From: Plecoglossus altivelis
Taxonomy: Eukaryota > Chordata > Actinopteri > Osmeriformes > Plecoglossidae
DNA length: 64,000 nucleotides
Reading direction: 5' to 3'
Assembly (NCBI GenBank): GCA_036571765.1
Contig: BROE01000010.1
Span: 12,725,057-12,789,056, forward strand
Shown: one piece after another, positions 11,965 to 25,321 of the stretch
Layout: every line of letters begins with the position of its first letter
How positions within the stretch are numbered: the stretch's first letter is position 1
Translations under genes and position numbers: made by a program
Notes under the pieces: generated by a model
Database searches by the model: none
What the model saw: only the letters and a program-made list of their open reading frames with translations
What the model was told of the DNA's origin: nothing

Positions 11965-14900
11965 TGTCTGTATGTCTATCTATCTATCTGACCATCTGGG
12001 TCTGTCTGTCTTTCCATCTGTCTGTCTGGCCCTACAGAGTCCATGTGCTACCAGCCTGCTGTCAGGTCGTATGTCCAGCTTGCGGCGGCCAGCCACCATC
12101 ACTCCACAGCCTCCCAGGACCAGCCATGGGGAGGAGGGCTGTGAGGGAGGGCTGGACAGGAGGAGCCAGGTCCCTCCAGATCACAACATCCACCAGAATA
12201 ATGCAGAGGACATCACAGAGGGTGAGAGCAGGGCCTGAGAGGCTGGATAGAGAGAGGCTGGGTAGAGAGAGAGGCTGGATAGAGAGAGGCTGAGTAGAGA
12301 GAGAAGAAGCTGGGTATAGAGGCTGGATAGAGAGAGGCTTGGTATAGATGCTGGATAGAGTGAGGCTGGGTAACGAAAGGCGAGAGGCTGGATAGAAAGG
12401 CTGGGTACAGAGAGGCTGTGTAGAGAAAGACTTTGTAGGAAGAGGCTGGGTAGAGAAAGGCTGGGTCTATTCTATTCTTTTAAAAGCAATGAATTGAGTA
12501 CATGTGACATGAATGTGTGTGTGCAAGTGCGTGTGTGTCCAGAGCCAACCTCCCCAACTGATTGGACTCAGTCCAGACAGACCCTGCGGACTGCCAAGGT
12601 GAACACTGTCAGCTTAACTGAGGAGCTAGACACCTCACCCCCTGCTGTGGTTGCTAACAGGTACACACATACACAGACAGTATACACACATTCCTTTAAT
12701 GAAACCTCAGAGGTGGTCCTATTACATTACACGCACAGACACACACATAAATACACACATGTAGCCCAGAGATGGTCAGTGTAACCAGAGCTCTGAGGAC
12801 AACATGAGACTAACCATAATATTTGAATGGACAAACAGATGGATGAATAAATGGATGAATGGATGGACTTCCTTTGACTGCGCTCCCAGCGCCCCTGGAG
12901 GGGTAACGGGATGGCTGATTGGCTGGCATGTGTTTCCAGGTGCAGTTCCAGTGTCGGCCTCTTACCAGGAGAGGGCACTGTGGAGGGCCGGAGGAAACGA
13001 TCGACTCCCCCTGAGGCACCCTGTGTGAATCATAACCGAGCAGGACAGGTGTGTGTGTCTGACTTGTGTATACGTGTAAAAGCTGTATGTGCATATGGAA
13101 CGTTTGTGTGTAATATAAGTGTTGAACCTGTGTGTGTCAGAGTAACCTGTGAGTGTGTGTAAACGGTTTGTCTGTTTCTAACGTCTATGTATGTAGCCTG
13201 TATGTGTGTAACCTTTGTATGTGTGTAACTGTGAAAGTAACCTGTGATTTGTAGCTTCTGTGTGTGTAGCCTGTGTGTGTAAACTGTGTGTTGTCCTGCA
13301 GGAGCTGTGCTACCTGTGCTTGCAGCGCTCCCAGAGGAACGTTCCCCTGTACCTGCAGGAGGAGAGGAACAAAGAGGAGCAGGAGGAGAACAGGGCCCTG
13401 ATCCTCAACCAGCAGCTCCGAGATGAGACCTACTTACAGAGAGAGCGGGTCAGACACACTCACATGCACATACACACATGGGGACTCAAACACATTTTCT
13501 CAAACACACAGGGACTACAACACCCCCCCCCCCACTCATGCACACTGGAACCCACGCATTCACAAACTCACACAGGCACTCACACAGGCACATTTGTCCA
13601 CGATTCAGAGGCTGTGACATTGTGTGTGAGGATGTGTCCGTGTGTATGCCTGTGTGTGTGTGTTGTCTCCTAGGCTGACCGTCACAAGCTCAAGCAGCAT
13701 GCCCAGAAGTTGGCTGCATTTAACCTGGGTGTGGCTGATGCGCTGAAAGAACGCAAGATCAATCGCAGCTCCCAATTCCACGTAAGACATGACAAGCTTT
13801 CCTCTTAAAAAAAGAAAAGAACGGATGAGTGGTCTTAATGTCACATGACTTCTTCATAGGACAAAGCTATTAGTATTTCACAATAACATTTGCCCACACA
13901 AAAATGCAGGGTGTTTCTTTCCATTTGATACCCACCAGGGTTCCTACGTCTTCGGAAGGCGGCCCCCCACCCCCTCAAGGGAGCCCAGCCAGCAGAGCTA
14001 CAGCCAGCAGCTGAGAGAGCAGGCAGGCTGGATGAGGGAGCAGATCAGACACACCCTGAAGGACCAGGACATGTTAGACCGTCTGCAACAGGCCCAGCTG
14101 GCCCAGGAGTGAGTCCGCACACATACACACACACACTCACATATTCACACAGATGTATATACGTATACACAAACATTTCACATGTACAAACAAACATACA
14201 TTTATGCACACACATTTACATACACACACATACCAACAGACACCATGCTCTGTTGTTGTGGTCATATGAATATTGGGGTGTGTGTGTATCAGGATTGCTT
14301 TGCAGAAAACTCAGCAGATTCTGCAGAAGCACAACGACACTAAGATCTACCAGAGAGCCTTGGATGCGCAGGTTTGACACACTCACACACTGACACACAC
14401 ACACACACACATAGACCACCACCCCATCCCCTTACTTCACACACACACACACACACACACACTCATGCATGCCTATGTAGCAGTGCATCTCTGATCAAGT
14501 GTGGAGGGGGAAAACTTGCATGTGATTGACAGGCGTGTGGTCCTTTTTGCTGTGATGTGCAGGTGGGGCCTGGTGATGACAGATCCACATGTAATGAAGA
14601 CAGGGGAGTGACGCTCCAGCCTATAGATCATCAGGATTGGCAGCCAGAGCAGGCAGGAAGCAGTTACGATAGTTGTTTCTTAGATACAAACTGACACTAG
14701 AACTAGAATGGAAGAAATAAAACAAGAAAAAAATAAAATAAATAAAAACAAGGAATAAAGACAGACCGACAAATTAAACAGGCAGGCAGGAAAACAGGCC
14801 ATCAGACAGATAGATACATACATAAATACATAAATTGGTGGATGGATAGATCCATTAATCGATTGATCGATTCATACACTGACAGACAACTTCTTCTCCA

Positions 14901-15264
14901 CCAGGTGACAGACCAGGGCCCAGGCATCCCTGCGTGCCAGCCCAACGGAGCTGTGTTTGGCCTTCGAGACTCCACCACGGCCAGTCTGGCCATTCAGAGG
15001 GAACGGGCCCAGCGGGTCTACCAGGAACAGCTGGAGATAGCCAATCAGAAAATGCGGGCAGAGATAGACCGTCAGCTGTCCGAGGGGAAGGAAGAGAGAG
15101 AGATGCTGCGGAGGAACAAAAGGGAGTAAGTGGAGGAGGAGTGGGAGGGAAAAAAAGGGTGCAGAGGATGGACAGAGGTGGAGAAGAATAAGAGAAAGAG
15201 AAGGTGTCAAAGAGGAGAGGACTAGAGAAAGAGGAGAGGTTTGGTAAATAAATCGGTAATACAG

Positions 15265-15329
<65 letters not shown>

Positions 15330-15795
15330 TGCAGACTGATAGCAGACCGGATCAGCCGTTTTGAGCGGATGAGGAACCTGCGTTCCTCCCTGGAGAACAC
15401 CTGGACCTGCAGCGCCACTCTGAAACACCAGAGAGACCGTCAGGAGAGAGCCTTCCTACGGTAGGAAGGGAGGAGAGTGAGGGAGGAGAGACTCCCCTAT
15501 CTTAGGTGGGAGTGGGGGGCCCCTACTTTTAGGAGGAGGTTGAAGGGGAGAAGGCGGGGAAGCACAAGCAGGGTATACTTCCTTCCTTTGCATCTGTGTT
15601 AGTCAAGGAGGTGTTTTTTGAAAAGGTTCTGGTGCTAAGAAGTTGGCTTGTTTTGACAGGTCTCACACCGGCCTGCTGATTGACCAGTGTGAACGCTATC
15701 GCAGGTGTCATCAGTGTCAGAAGAAGACCAGCAACTGTGGAGAGACCAACATCTGGAAGTCTCACTGCACACTAGGGAGCCGATTCATGGTCTAA
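10604..15795 (+). CDS. ccdc81: Coiled-coil domain-containing protein 81 (HU-domain protein), 14 coding exons
   Basis: Exons: 10604-10682, 10880-10941, 11095-11248, 11555-11811, 12038-12221, 12543-12660, 12940-13048, 13302-13448, 13674-13781, 13939-14108, 14293-14371, 14905-15125, 15335-15460, 15660-15795. They sum to 1950 nt, giving 649 aa; human CCDC81 is about the same size. Residues 1-184 hold the two HU-like domains, with the motifs GLGTFTFSQQKLD and LLQRP in the first and EGCVRETL and KVKMKFYRDF in the second. From about residue 322 an ELCYLC motif starts an E/R/Q-rich coiled-coil stretch (exons 8-13). The C-terminus is Cys-rich (CERYRRCHQC). CCDC81 is linked to centrosome/cilia proteomes; molecular function is poorly known. 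The start lies at the first in-frame ATG before the HU domain. The exon 13 acceptor directly follows (GT)30. Human CCDC81 and PRSS23 are also near each other. Confidence 0.93.
11887..11990 (+). repeat. (CTGC/TGCC)n - (TGTC)n - (TATC)n microsatellite in ccdc81 intron 4
   Basis: About 18 CCTG units pass into TGTC and then TATC units. It lies in the intron between exons 4 and 5 and is not coding. Confidence 0.95.
15267..15326 (+). repeat. (GT)30 microsatellite immediately before the ccdc81 exon 13 acceptor
   Basis: The uninterrupted GT tract ends 8 bases before the acceptor AG (15333-15334). The usual pyrimidine tract is therefore replaced by TG repeats. Confidence 0.97.
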
Positions 15796-15848
15796 ACAGA
15801 CTAAGGCAAACTAACAGGCAGACAAACTGATAGACAGGCTATAACTGC

Positions 15849-15854
15849 AATAAA
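15849..15854 (+). promoter_or_regulatory. Poly(A) signal AATAAA, ccdc81
   Basis: AATAAA lies 54 bases after the ccdc81 stop codon and gives a short 3' UTR. It is the first canonical signal downstream. Confidence 0.7.
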
Positions 15855-18800
15855 GACAGTCTGACATGCTCTGTAACCTATACTGGTGTGGTGTGTATTA
15901 GTGTGCATTCGAGCATTGTATGCATCGCATATTGTGTGTGTAACTTGTAGGATGGTATGAATTGCATATTTTGTGTGTGTGATTGTGCTGTGTATCTAGT
16001 ATTGCCAATGTGGTGCAAGTTCTCAGTTAATAAACCCTCGGTATAATTAGTGTCCACCGAGCAACTCTCTGTTCTCAATCTGTATTGCACACATCCTTCC
16101 CTCACTCTATAGTTTTTCCACTTGTGGAACCTGGCTCCATCAAGAGAGAGGGCTGAGTGTAGAGGGAAGAATTGAGCGTGATCGAGAAATAAGGACTGAG
16201 CAAGAGAAAGGAAGGGAGAGGTAGAAAGAGACTAGTTCCAGAGGTGTAGAGGTGAGAACTTGAAAGAGGATGATGGGAGGGCAAGGATGAGGACACAGAA
16301 TTAAGGAGATAGGAGGAGGAGAAGGTGAGATCATGGTGAGATGTTTACACAGAGCATGATTTATGAAGTTTAAGTTCAGAGTGATGTAGTTAGAGACATC
16401 TCTGTCTTCTCTATTGCTCCCTTCCTTCATCTACCCGCTGGCCATAATTTCTCTATCTACTCTCTCATCCCTCTCCCTAATGTTAAATGATGTTTTATGA
16501 CCTGGCTACTCTTTGTTCAAGTGTGTGTATGTGTGTGAGCGGCAGCACAGCTCTCATGACATCAGAGACCAGGGATGATTCACACGTGTACACACTGTAA
16601 ATCAACTGCAGACGCACACAAACATACAAACAAACACATGCACTCGCAGGAGATGAGCTCCAGATGAAGACCCGCCCTTAAACACATGCTGTTCTTTACG
16701 TCCTGGTGATCCATACCAAGGTTCAGGTCTAGTTGAGTTCGACAATCTGTCTCTCCTTGATGAGACCAAGCCAAAAAAAAGGGTTCCTCCTAGAGTGACT
16801 GTCCTGCAGGGCCGCACATGCCATAGATGTAGATACAGTGTAAGCAATCCGTAACATGTCCATGTCTGTGTTTGGAACTATTCTATAAAACATTGGCTCT
16901 CACAGGACACTGGATAGCTCTTTTTCCTCTCTCATTTGAGTTGAAAATCTTGCCTTCACAGGAGAACTGGGATATAAGCAACTCATTCACAGACCGTGCC
17001 AGAGAGAAACAGAGATAAAGAAAGTCTCTAATGAAGAGAGAGAGACTTTTCCCAGGATAGCATGTCCAATCAATGTCAGAGTTACTCGCACACAAACACA
17101 TGGACACACACACAGACACACACACACCGCTTGGCTGCAGAATTAGCCGAATTTGAGGTCCAGATGTTGAGGCATTTAGACACACACCCTGTCCACACAC
17201 ACTACATAACCCCACAGGACCCAACCTCCAACCCTGACACACACACACACTTACAGTACACACACACCCTTTTTGCAAACACTATGGAGTGTGTGCAAAC
17301 ACATCCCCCACATCCCCCTGGATGGACTCTCTTTTACACTAATCAGTTCTGTTCCAGTTTATCCCGCTATGGGTCCATGTTTAAACATACATTATCTATG
17401 CTAATTGATCCAAATAGCCGAACTAAGTAGCAGCCATTAAACATAAACTCCAGACCAGCTGGGACAGAATGCAGGCAAACTCCAAAAGTGTCATGTAATC
17501 AAAGGTGACACATGTGATCCTGTAGCGAGGAGGTCTGTGTGAGATTAGAGTTGTGAACTGATCAGGAGTCAGCTGTTGGAGCTGCCAGGCATCAGTCTTG
17601 AAGAACCACACCTGGTTCCAGAGTCTCTGGACAGGATTTTTCACACATAGACAAACACACACACACATTAACAGCTCGAAGGATAGGAACTCCAGTTGGG
17701 TAAGTGTCAAAAACAACTATAAGTGACAGAAATATATTTCCTTACTGCCTCCACCTATCCTGGACCCTTTCCGGACACAGCATAACACATCCTCACATGC
17801 ACACACTACCACAAACATGCACATGCACAGAATATGAACTTGTTAATCCACCCTTTCGTCCCCGGTGTGCATGTCCTCTTACGTCTTTCCTCACTTGCTC
17901 TGCCATTTCCCGTTCTCTCCCACCACTATCTCTCCCTTCCTCTCATCTCTTCCTTTGTCTTTCCGTCCTCCCCCTTTCCTTTCTCTCCAGTTTGAGGTGG
18001 GAGTTCTGGCTCCTTCTCTGAACCATATGTCTCCATTTTAAAATTACAGCCCAGGGGGTTGAGGAAGGCGAAGAGAATGAGAGACGGAAGGTGAGGGGGA
18101 TTCCTGGTCTATCCTGGTCTGTCCTTGTCTGTGAATGTAAGTTTGCCAGCAACTTTAATGTTGATTGTAAGTTCTACCTCCAACTAAAGTTGAACATCTC
18201 TGCTGTCAGACTTCTCGGAGAGAGAGGGAGAGAGAGAGGGGGGGGAGGGGGAGGGAGGGAGAAATGTGTATGTGGTTGTGTGGAAGAGTAAGAACTCATG
18301 CCAGTGACATATGAGGAGAGAAGCAGCTGTGTTCTCGGTTCTCATGACTGTTTATGGACAAACTATGCCAGGAGCACACGCACAAACCCACACACACACA
18401 GGGATAGAGAAGGAGATGGTGGTGGAGAAAAGGAGAATGAGAGAGAAAGGGGTCAGTGTATTGATCCTGTGCCAGTCATTACAGCCTAAATAAAACTGGT
18501 GCCAGAGAATTGCCCCCAATCTTCTGCAGTTCAGTTTCACAACACCACACCCTGAACACTGAACACTTTAGCCACACTGAACGCAATGAACACAGTGAAC
18601 ACCCTTGATACTGAACGCTCAAAACACACTGGACATCTCAGACACAGCAGCCAGAGTTACAAACAGCTACACTCAGAGACAATTCACAATTAAGAACAAG
18701 AGGGAAAAAATAGTTATTTATTGGTCCCATGACGACCCATAGACATGCACATTTTATATTTGTACAAACAGACACACGCACAACAATCTGGTGGTGGGAT

Positions 18801-20400
18801 TGTTTGCAGTCTGGTCATTCTTTATATTCAATTACTGCTCTGGAGCATAATGTGTGTGCGCATTTCTACTCTGCATGGAAACCGTGACCCATGGCATTAC
18901 CTACACACCAAACACAACGCACAGTATCACACGCATACAAAGACAGGAAGAAACTCCAGCTTCCCAGCAGGAAATAATGCAAGAAATACTCTGTTTTGAT
19001 GAGGCGATAATCCACAGAACACTGGGGAAAACGTGCGTGTGCGCAAGTGTGCTGACTGAAAACTTGGAATCCCCCTGTCTGACGTGGCAGGGGTCTCCAT
19101 GACCCTGGAAACACACACACACATTACTGTAGAAACGTCGAGCCCTTTACGCTGGGGGTGTTGGCTAGCAGTTACCATAGCAACCCTGTGTTGTTGCGGA
19201 TGGAAAGGTCAGACCCTTTCTGATTAGCCAGGGGGTTACCAGGAAGCAATTCTAATCAGCGAGAACAAAAAAGTAGTACAACATAATATATATCAGTTCA
19301 GCAATGACAGAATAGGGCTTTTAGGGAGGTCATACAGACAGAGCCCGGAGCGAGCCTGAGAAACGAGTATGGGGAATCCACAGCTGATTGCCCCGAACAT
19401 GAGTAATCTTCCCTGGGACCTGGTCTCCATGTTTGACCCCTAACTGGCCAGTAGATTCTGGAAGTTGTGGGGGCAGGGGAGGGGGAGGGGTCAGAGGGGG
19501 AGGGAGATGACCCTATCCAAGACTAACAGAAAGCTCTGGTTCTGCGCTGATCTAGATGGGCCAGACAAAGCTGGAAGGTGACCCTTAGACCCACCGCACA
19601 CATACATGCATACATGCACGTTTGCCTCCTCAGAACATAACAGGAAACATGGAGTTGAGTAAATGTGAGTTTTGTGTCACCTCTGGAATTATCGGCATCA
19701 TCGGGACTGGCTCGCTCTCACACACAACCAAATCAGAAACAATTGATGAGATGCACGTCTGTCTCTCTGTTCTAAATGCTCAGTTTTGAGGAGATTTACT
19801 GTGGGAAGCAGATAGCTGAACTGAATCCATGAATAGTTCCAGCATACAGACTCTAAGGAGGCAGGAGAGAGTGAAATAGAGGCATTCTTCTGATAGTTGT
19901 GGTCTGATAGCTGTGTGCGTGAGTGTGCGTGAGTGTGTGTGCACGTGCGTACACACATGTGCGTGTATGTGTGAGTGAGTCAGTAGGTTATTACTCCCAT
20001 AAGACTGGGTGGTTCTCATTATGTTTTACTCTGGATCAGAACATTCATCTTACTTTCTTAATCTCTCTCTTGCTCTCTCTCTTTCTCTCTCTCTCACACA
20101 CACACACACACGCACACACACTCATGCACCCATACACATTCAGTGATAAAATATATAGTTTCAACAATCACAAACGCAATAATGAGTCAAATATTTGGGA
20201 AATTATTGACTAGTTAACTAGTAATTCCTTTATGGAGGAATTCTGAATCTAAAGTCTCAGTTCAAGCATTGTAATTATGTAACAACCTGGTTATTCCATC
20301 TGGTTTTTTATGAATTGTGTATATTTAAAAACTTAAGCCAAGCAGTTAGCAACCTCTTAGAGTGCATGAAGTGTTTGTCAGCATACTTACACTCTAGCCC

Positions 20401-20403
<3 letters not shown>

Positions 20404-20492
<89 letters not shown>
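20404..20492 (+). repeat. Compound (TG)28(GA)15 microsatellite
   Basis: Uninterrupted TG dinucleotides switch to GA at about 20460. The tract is intergenic. Confidence 0.97.
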
Positions 20493-20499
<7 letters not shown>

Positions 20500-21965
20500 A
20501 GAATGAGAAAGAGAGGGAGTAACTCAGCTGATGAGAAGGATATTTACCCGAGTTTTACTGTTACCAACGAGACATGTTGTTGGTGTTGTTATTGTCCCGA
20601 GGCAGTCAAAATGATCAGTCGCGTAACCAAGCTCATAGCTTTGATCAAACTGCACACCACATGCACACACAGTCACACACTCTCTTACACACACACGTAG
20701 TGTTAATGAATGTTCTGTAGTTAACAGTATCACATTCTCCAACTGAGATCCACTTAGTTATCACATGATACCTGTCTGACTGTCCTTATGACTGAGAGAA
20801 AGACAGAGGACAAAAAGGGAGGGGAGGGGAGGAGAGAGGAGAGGTGAGGAGAACTAAACCAAGCTCTGTGAACCAAGCCCATTGGGGGACCAGACACCTA
20901 ACCAACACCCTCCTGGACTGAACCGCAACTGACCCAGAAAGAGACTTCCTTCCTGGAGCCAGCTCTGCTATAGCCGGGTTGCCTTTAGGGCTCAGACACG
21001 CTCCTCCATCCTGGCTAGCATTCCTCACACATCTCGTAGCCAATAAGACGGTACTCAGAAGCCTCCCCTGGCAAGGTGTGTGATTGGCTGACCACACTGA
21101 ACAGCTGCTCCAACACCACTTAGGAGGACTTGGAAGGACCTAAAGAAGGACGGGTGGAGAATGGAGGGGGTCGTTGGATGAGGAAAGGGGGAGATGGGGA
21201 AACAAACAGAGGGAAGTAGAGGGGGGGCGACAAAAAAAATATGAGTAGAAAGAGGGAGGGAGACAGGGGCTTAAAGATGGATGACATTGAAGAGCGAGCA
21301 AAAAGAAGAGGAGAGAGGGAATTCCTGCATGTGATTTTGGCGGAAAAAATGATCAGCAATGACACTGGGGAATGCTGGTCACCACGGTGACGAGAGGCAA
21401 ACAAATGGCCTCTTTCATAACAACTGAAGACAAACAGTATCCTCACCATGTTATGGCCCCACGCATCATATCTGTCTGCCCATTTGTCTGCTTGTCTTTA
21501 TGCTTGTCTATCTGCTTGTCTGCCTTTCTGCTGGGTTGTCTACTTGTATGTCTACTTGTCTGCCTGTCTATTTATCAGGCTGTCTGGCAGTCTGTCAGCT
21601 AGCTAAACCAGACACTGATGGAGTCGGTCGGATAGGTTTTGTTCCATCAAGAGCTCTCTGACCCAGATAACACAACCAGCTCTGGCTGATTGCAGTAGTG
21701 TGTGTAGTGTGTGTTCTCCATCAAAGGAATGATCTAATGTGGGGTCTATAGAAACAACAATGACTAGCCTCTTTACACACCCCATTGGCACTGCTGTTAC
21801 AGTAATCATGCCCAGGCAGGCTACACATCAAGCAGTGTCTGTGTGTGTGTTTAGTGTTTATGCTGCTCTCACTTTAGCCAAGTGTGTAAGTCTCTATGTG
21901 TGCCTTTCTGCGTGAGAGTATGTTGTGTGATAATGGATTCTACAAGAACCCATATTACCTGTCCA

Positions 21966-22019
21966 AGAGAGAGAGACAGAGACAGCGACAGACACAGAGA
22001 CAGAGACAGAGACAGAGAC

Positions 22020-22065
<46 letters not shown>
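21966..22065 (+). repeat. (GACAGA)n-(GA)n microsatellite
   Basis: GACAGA hexamer variants at 21966-22026 pass into about 19 GA units ending near 22065. Confidence 0.95.
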
Positions 22066-22068
<3 letters not shown>

Positions 22069-22486
22069 AGGAGTAGGTGGGTGATAATAACCAGCCTGGA
22101 CAGACCACTGCCACAACGAACGAGCCAGCAGTCCAATACAGTGACTTCTTTCATCGAGGCCCCACCTACTTGAAGGAGAAGGTCAGAGAGAGAAGAGGAC
22201 AGCTTTGCTTTCCTTGTCTTCCTCCTCCTCATTCTCTTCCCCCTATATCTTCCTCTCTTTTGACCTCTGTTGTATTGTGCTTCTTCCCTCCTCTTTCCTC
22301 TCCTCTTCTCTTTTCCTCTCTCCTCTCCTCATTGTGACAATGTGCTAAATCTCCTCACCTCCAAGACTCCCATTACCACCCCCAGACTTTACACATGACT
22401 GGTGTGCGACAGTGTGTGTGTGTGTGTGTTTGTGTGCAAGTTCAGGAAGTGTTATGAAGACTTAGCAACTCTGAAATAATGTGTTT

Positions 22487-22496
22487 GTCACGTGAC
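22487..22496. promoter_or_regulatory. Palindromic E-box GTCACGTGAC upstream of prss23
   Basis: A perfect 10-bp palindrome contains the CACGTG E-box core bound by USF/MiT-family bHLH factors. It lies 331 bases before the proposed prss23 start codon. The motif is seen; its function as a promoter site is inferred from position only. Confidence 0.4.
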
Positions 22497-22826
22497 CGGG
22501 TGGGATATTACCAGCGAAGTAAGCACAGTTGACGGTAATCCCGAGTTCGGGTGTCCGCGGTAGCCTAGTCTAGATGGACGCGAACCAAAACAAACCCATC
22601 TGCTTATGGAGACGCGTAAACTTTAACGGAGTAACGAAAAAACGCCCTTAGCCAGTGAGTCTGTGACGTAAACTATATTTAGTTTGTTTGTGTTTTCCCG
22701 CTCTGCTTCTTTTTTTTTCTTTAAAAAAGAGAAGTACTCCCGCATATCTTTTTCGTTACTGAGTCCTCTGATGCGCGCGCGGAAGCCACAGTCCCGTTAC
22801 CACCGTCACACCTGCCAATACATACC

Positions 22827-25321
22827 ATGTGCACGTGGGGAGCGCTCTTTCGGTAAGGACATTCACCACTAGTGTTTCTTCTTTCACCAACACTCACACT
22901 TTTACAACTACAATGTTACGCTTTGCATAGTGGAGCTAGTCGTACGAAAAGGTGTGTAAGCGTCAGTATCATGTTCATCGTCATCTTGAAGAATAACCGT
23001 ACCACAATTGATATCTGTACTTAAATGTAATGTGCCATGACTTTATGAGGTTACTGTTTTGTAAATCTTAATCTTAGGCTGAGTTCAGTAACTTAGTGGT
23101 AGATTTAGTTGTGTAATTTCATCATTAATGACAACTAAAGTTGTGTCAGTCCGTTGACGAGCTAAGTTACTGCTGTCTCTCACGCAGTTAGTCAGTTTAC
23201 AAACAGTTTACCACCAAATTCTGGAAAATTCTGTCCGACCTCTAACCCCTGACCAAGACCTACTTGAGTATTTTAAGCTTTATTAAAACACTGGGAGTTT
23301 ACAAATGACAACATTCCACTGCAGATGAAAATTCCACTGCTGGAAACTCAAACCCAGGGGTCCTTCTGAATACAATATATGGCTTTGAGCTTTAGGGAGG
23401 GGCAGTGATAAAAGTATTGGGAACGTTTCCAAGCCTGTGTGTGCTGTGTATGTGAAGTTGTGTGGTTATGTGTGTGGTTGTGTGTTTGTGTGTGTGTGTG
23501 TGTGTGTATGTGATGGCCTATACATCTGTCATGTACCTAGCAGTTAGTCTCCAGTGGGTCCATTCTGTCAGGACAGAGGGAGAGAGAAACAGTCAGTCAG
23601 AGAAAGTTTCGGGAAGGGAGGGAGACACAGTGACAGAGACAGATGGATAGTGAGGAAGGAGAGACCAAAAAATTTGAAAGATCTTGGGAATCTGCAGAGG
23701 GACATCAGTGGCAGACTGGTCTGAAGGACATGGGAGACAAACAAAAAAACATAAAAAGGCAATTTCTACAAGATCTGGAACTCAACAAGTACTCAGTTCA
23801 ATGATGCGTCATTACACAAAATCATCTTCAAACTTGAATACAATTAAGGCAATACATTTAGAAAGTATGACCATGTTTTATTAACTGTAGGAATACCCTT
23901 TCCATTTCCTCTGCTTGAAAGGATATCCTTTGGGGCACATTATTGATTATCGCCGCTCACTTGGACATGCTGTGTGCTATGTGCTGTGAAATTATCTCAC
24001 ACCAGAGGCCATATCATTCTCATTTATTCACCAGTCAGGGGACCCCCCCCCGGCATCTGCCAGCGAGTGATATCTTTCCCCCTCTTGTCTCTCCCTCTGC
24101 AGTTTCCTCTCCTCTACGGCTTCCCTTCCCCTCTTCCTCCTCCTCCTCTTCATCTCCATGGTAACTCCCTCCAGACCCCAGTGGCCCCTCCATCAGCGTA
24201 TTCCTGTTGTTCTGCCCCAGCACACACAGGAGGCTCCTCCCCCCCACTTCCTGTCGCCCGCCCGACTGGATGTGGCGTCCCCCTGCGACCCGACGTGCCA
24301 CCACAGAGCCCCTCCCCCCAGCTACTGGGACTTGCGGCGCCTGCTCTCCTACGAGACCCTGCACTCTAATGGAACTCTCACAGAGACTGACGTGGGTATC
24401 TATGGTGACAGTCTCAGCGCCCCACCCGTGATGCGCCCTGATTTTGAGGCCGTCAGCCTGGCCTCCCGTCCTCGGTCTCGCCGGCGTCGCCAGATCTTTG
24501 GGCACGACGGGCGCTTCAGCATCACAGGGCGGGACTTCCTGGCGGGTTACCCATTCTCTACGGCAGTCAAGCTGTCTACAGGGTGTTCCGGAACACTGGT
24601 CGGCGAGCGCCACGTTCTCACGGCGGCCCACTGTGTCCACGATGGGAAGAACTATGTCAAGGGAGCTCAAAAGCTCCGCGTGGGCTTCCTGAAGCCCAAG
24701 ACTCATGATGCTCCCTCCTCCTCCCGTCTCTCCTCCGCTGGTCACCGTGACAACGCTACCTCCCCGCCGACTGTCGCCTTCGGTTACCCCTCCCCTCCTA
24801 TCGAGGAGAAGATGAAGTTCCAGTGGATCCGAGCCAGACGCACCCACGTCCCCAAGGGCTGGATCAAGGCTGGGGTGAGTGCCAACGAGCTGGGAATGGA
24901 CTACGACTATGCCCTCCTGGAGCTGAAGAAGCCCCACCGCCGCCGTACCATGAAGCTGGGCGTTAGCCCGCCCGCTGACCGGCTACCTGGAGGCCGGGTC
25001 CATTTTTCGGGTTTTGACAGTGACAGGCCAGGCCAGCTGGTCTACCGCTTCTGCCCAGCAGGGGAAGAGACAGGAGACCTGCTGTACCAGCGCTGTGATG
25101 CCCAACCTGGGGCCAGTGGATCGGGGGTCTACGCCCGCCTCTGGAACAGGAAGAGAGGGCGCTGGGAAAGGAAGGTGGTGGGCGTGTTCTCAGGCCACCA
25201 GTGGGTGGAGAGGGACGGGCGGGCACAGGAGTTCAACGTGGCGGTCAAAGTGACGCCGCTCAAGTACGCGCAGATCTGCTACTGGATCAAAGGAAATTAC
25301 TTGGAATGTAGAGAGGGATGA
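22827..25321 (+). CDS. prss23: Serine protease 23 (secreted trypsin-like protease)
   Basis: The large exon 24103-25321 encodes nearly the whole protein. It carries the TAAHC histidine, the MDYDYALLEL aspartate, the catalytic serine in QPGASGSGV and the PRSS23-typical C-terminus ICYWIKGNYLECREG. The first ATG in that exon (24158) would lose a signal peptide whose hydrophobic stretch (LPLFLLLLFIS) is encoded just upstream, in frame, after a good acceptor at 24101-24102. A short exon 22827-22852, with ATG and a GTAAGG donor, joins in frame and gives a 414-aa precursor with a hydrophobic N-terminus. In this numbering the triad is about His185, Asp277 and Ser347. A basic RSRRRRQ site near residue 135 fits proprotein cleavage, and an NGT sequon lies near residue 98. 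Human PRSS23 is about 383 aa, with, as I recall, an uninterrupted coding exon. The catalytic exon is certain; the first exon is inferred. Confidence 0.93.

Larger units (their letters stand above)
15860..22480. other. Intergenic region between ccdc81 and prss23
   Basis: No exon is supported here. The stretch is rich in CA/TG tracts and GA-rich DNA, including compound (TG)n(GA)n at 20404-20492 and GACAGA/GA repeats at 21966-22065. Open frames over these tracts are low complexity and lack splice context. In human ME3 lies between CCDC81 and PRSS23; I recognise no ME3 exon here. Confidence 0.6.

Noticed and set aside
11855..12238. Poly(Leu-Pro-Ala-Cys) frame
   Set aside because: It reads through the CCTG microsatellite of ccdc81 intron 4 into exon 5 in a wrong frame.
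15860..22480. ME3 exons between ccdc81 and prss23
   Set aside because: ME3 lies between these genes in human, but I found no malic-enzyme text in any frame here.
24035..24937. 300-codon minus-strand open frame
   Set aside because: It lies exactly antisense to the GC-rich prss23 catalytic exon and has no domain; it is a shadow of that gene.
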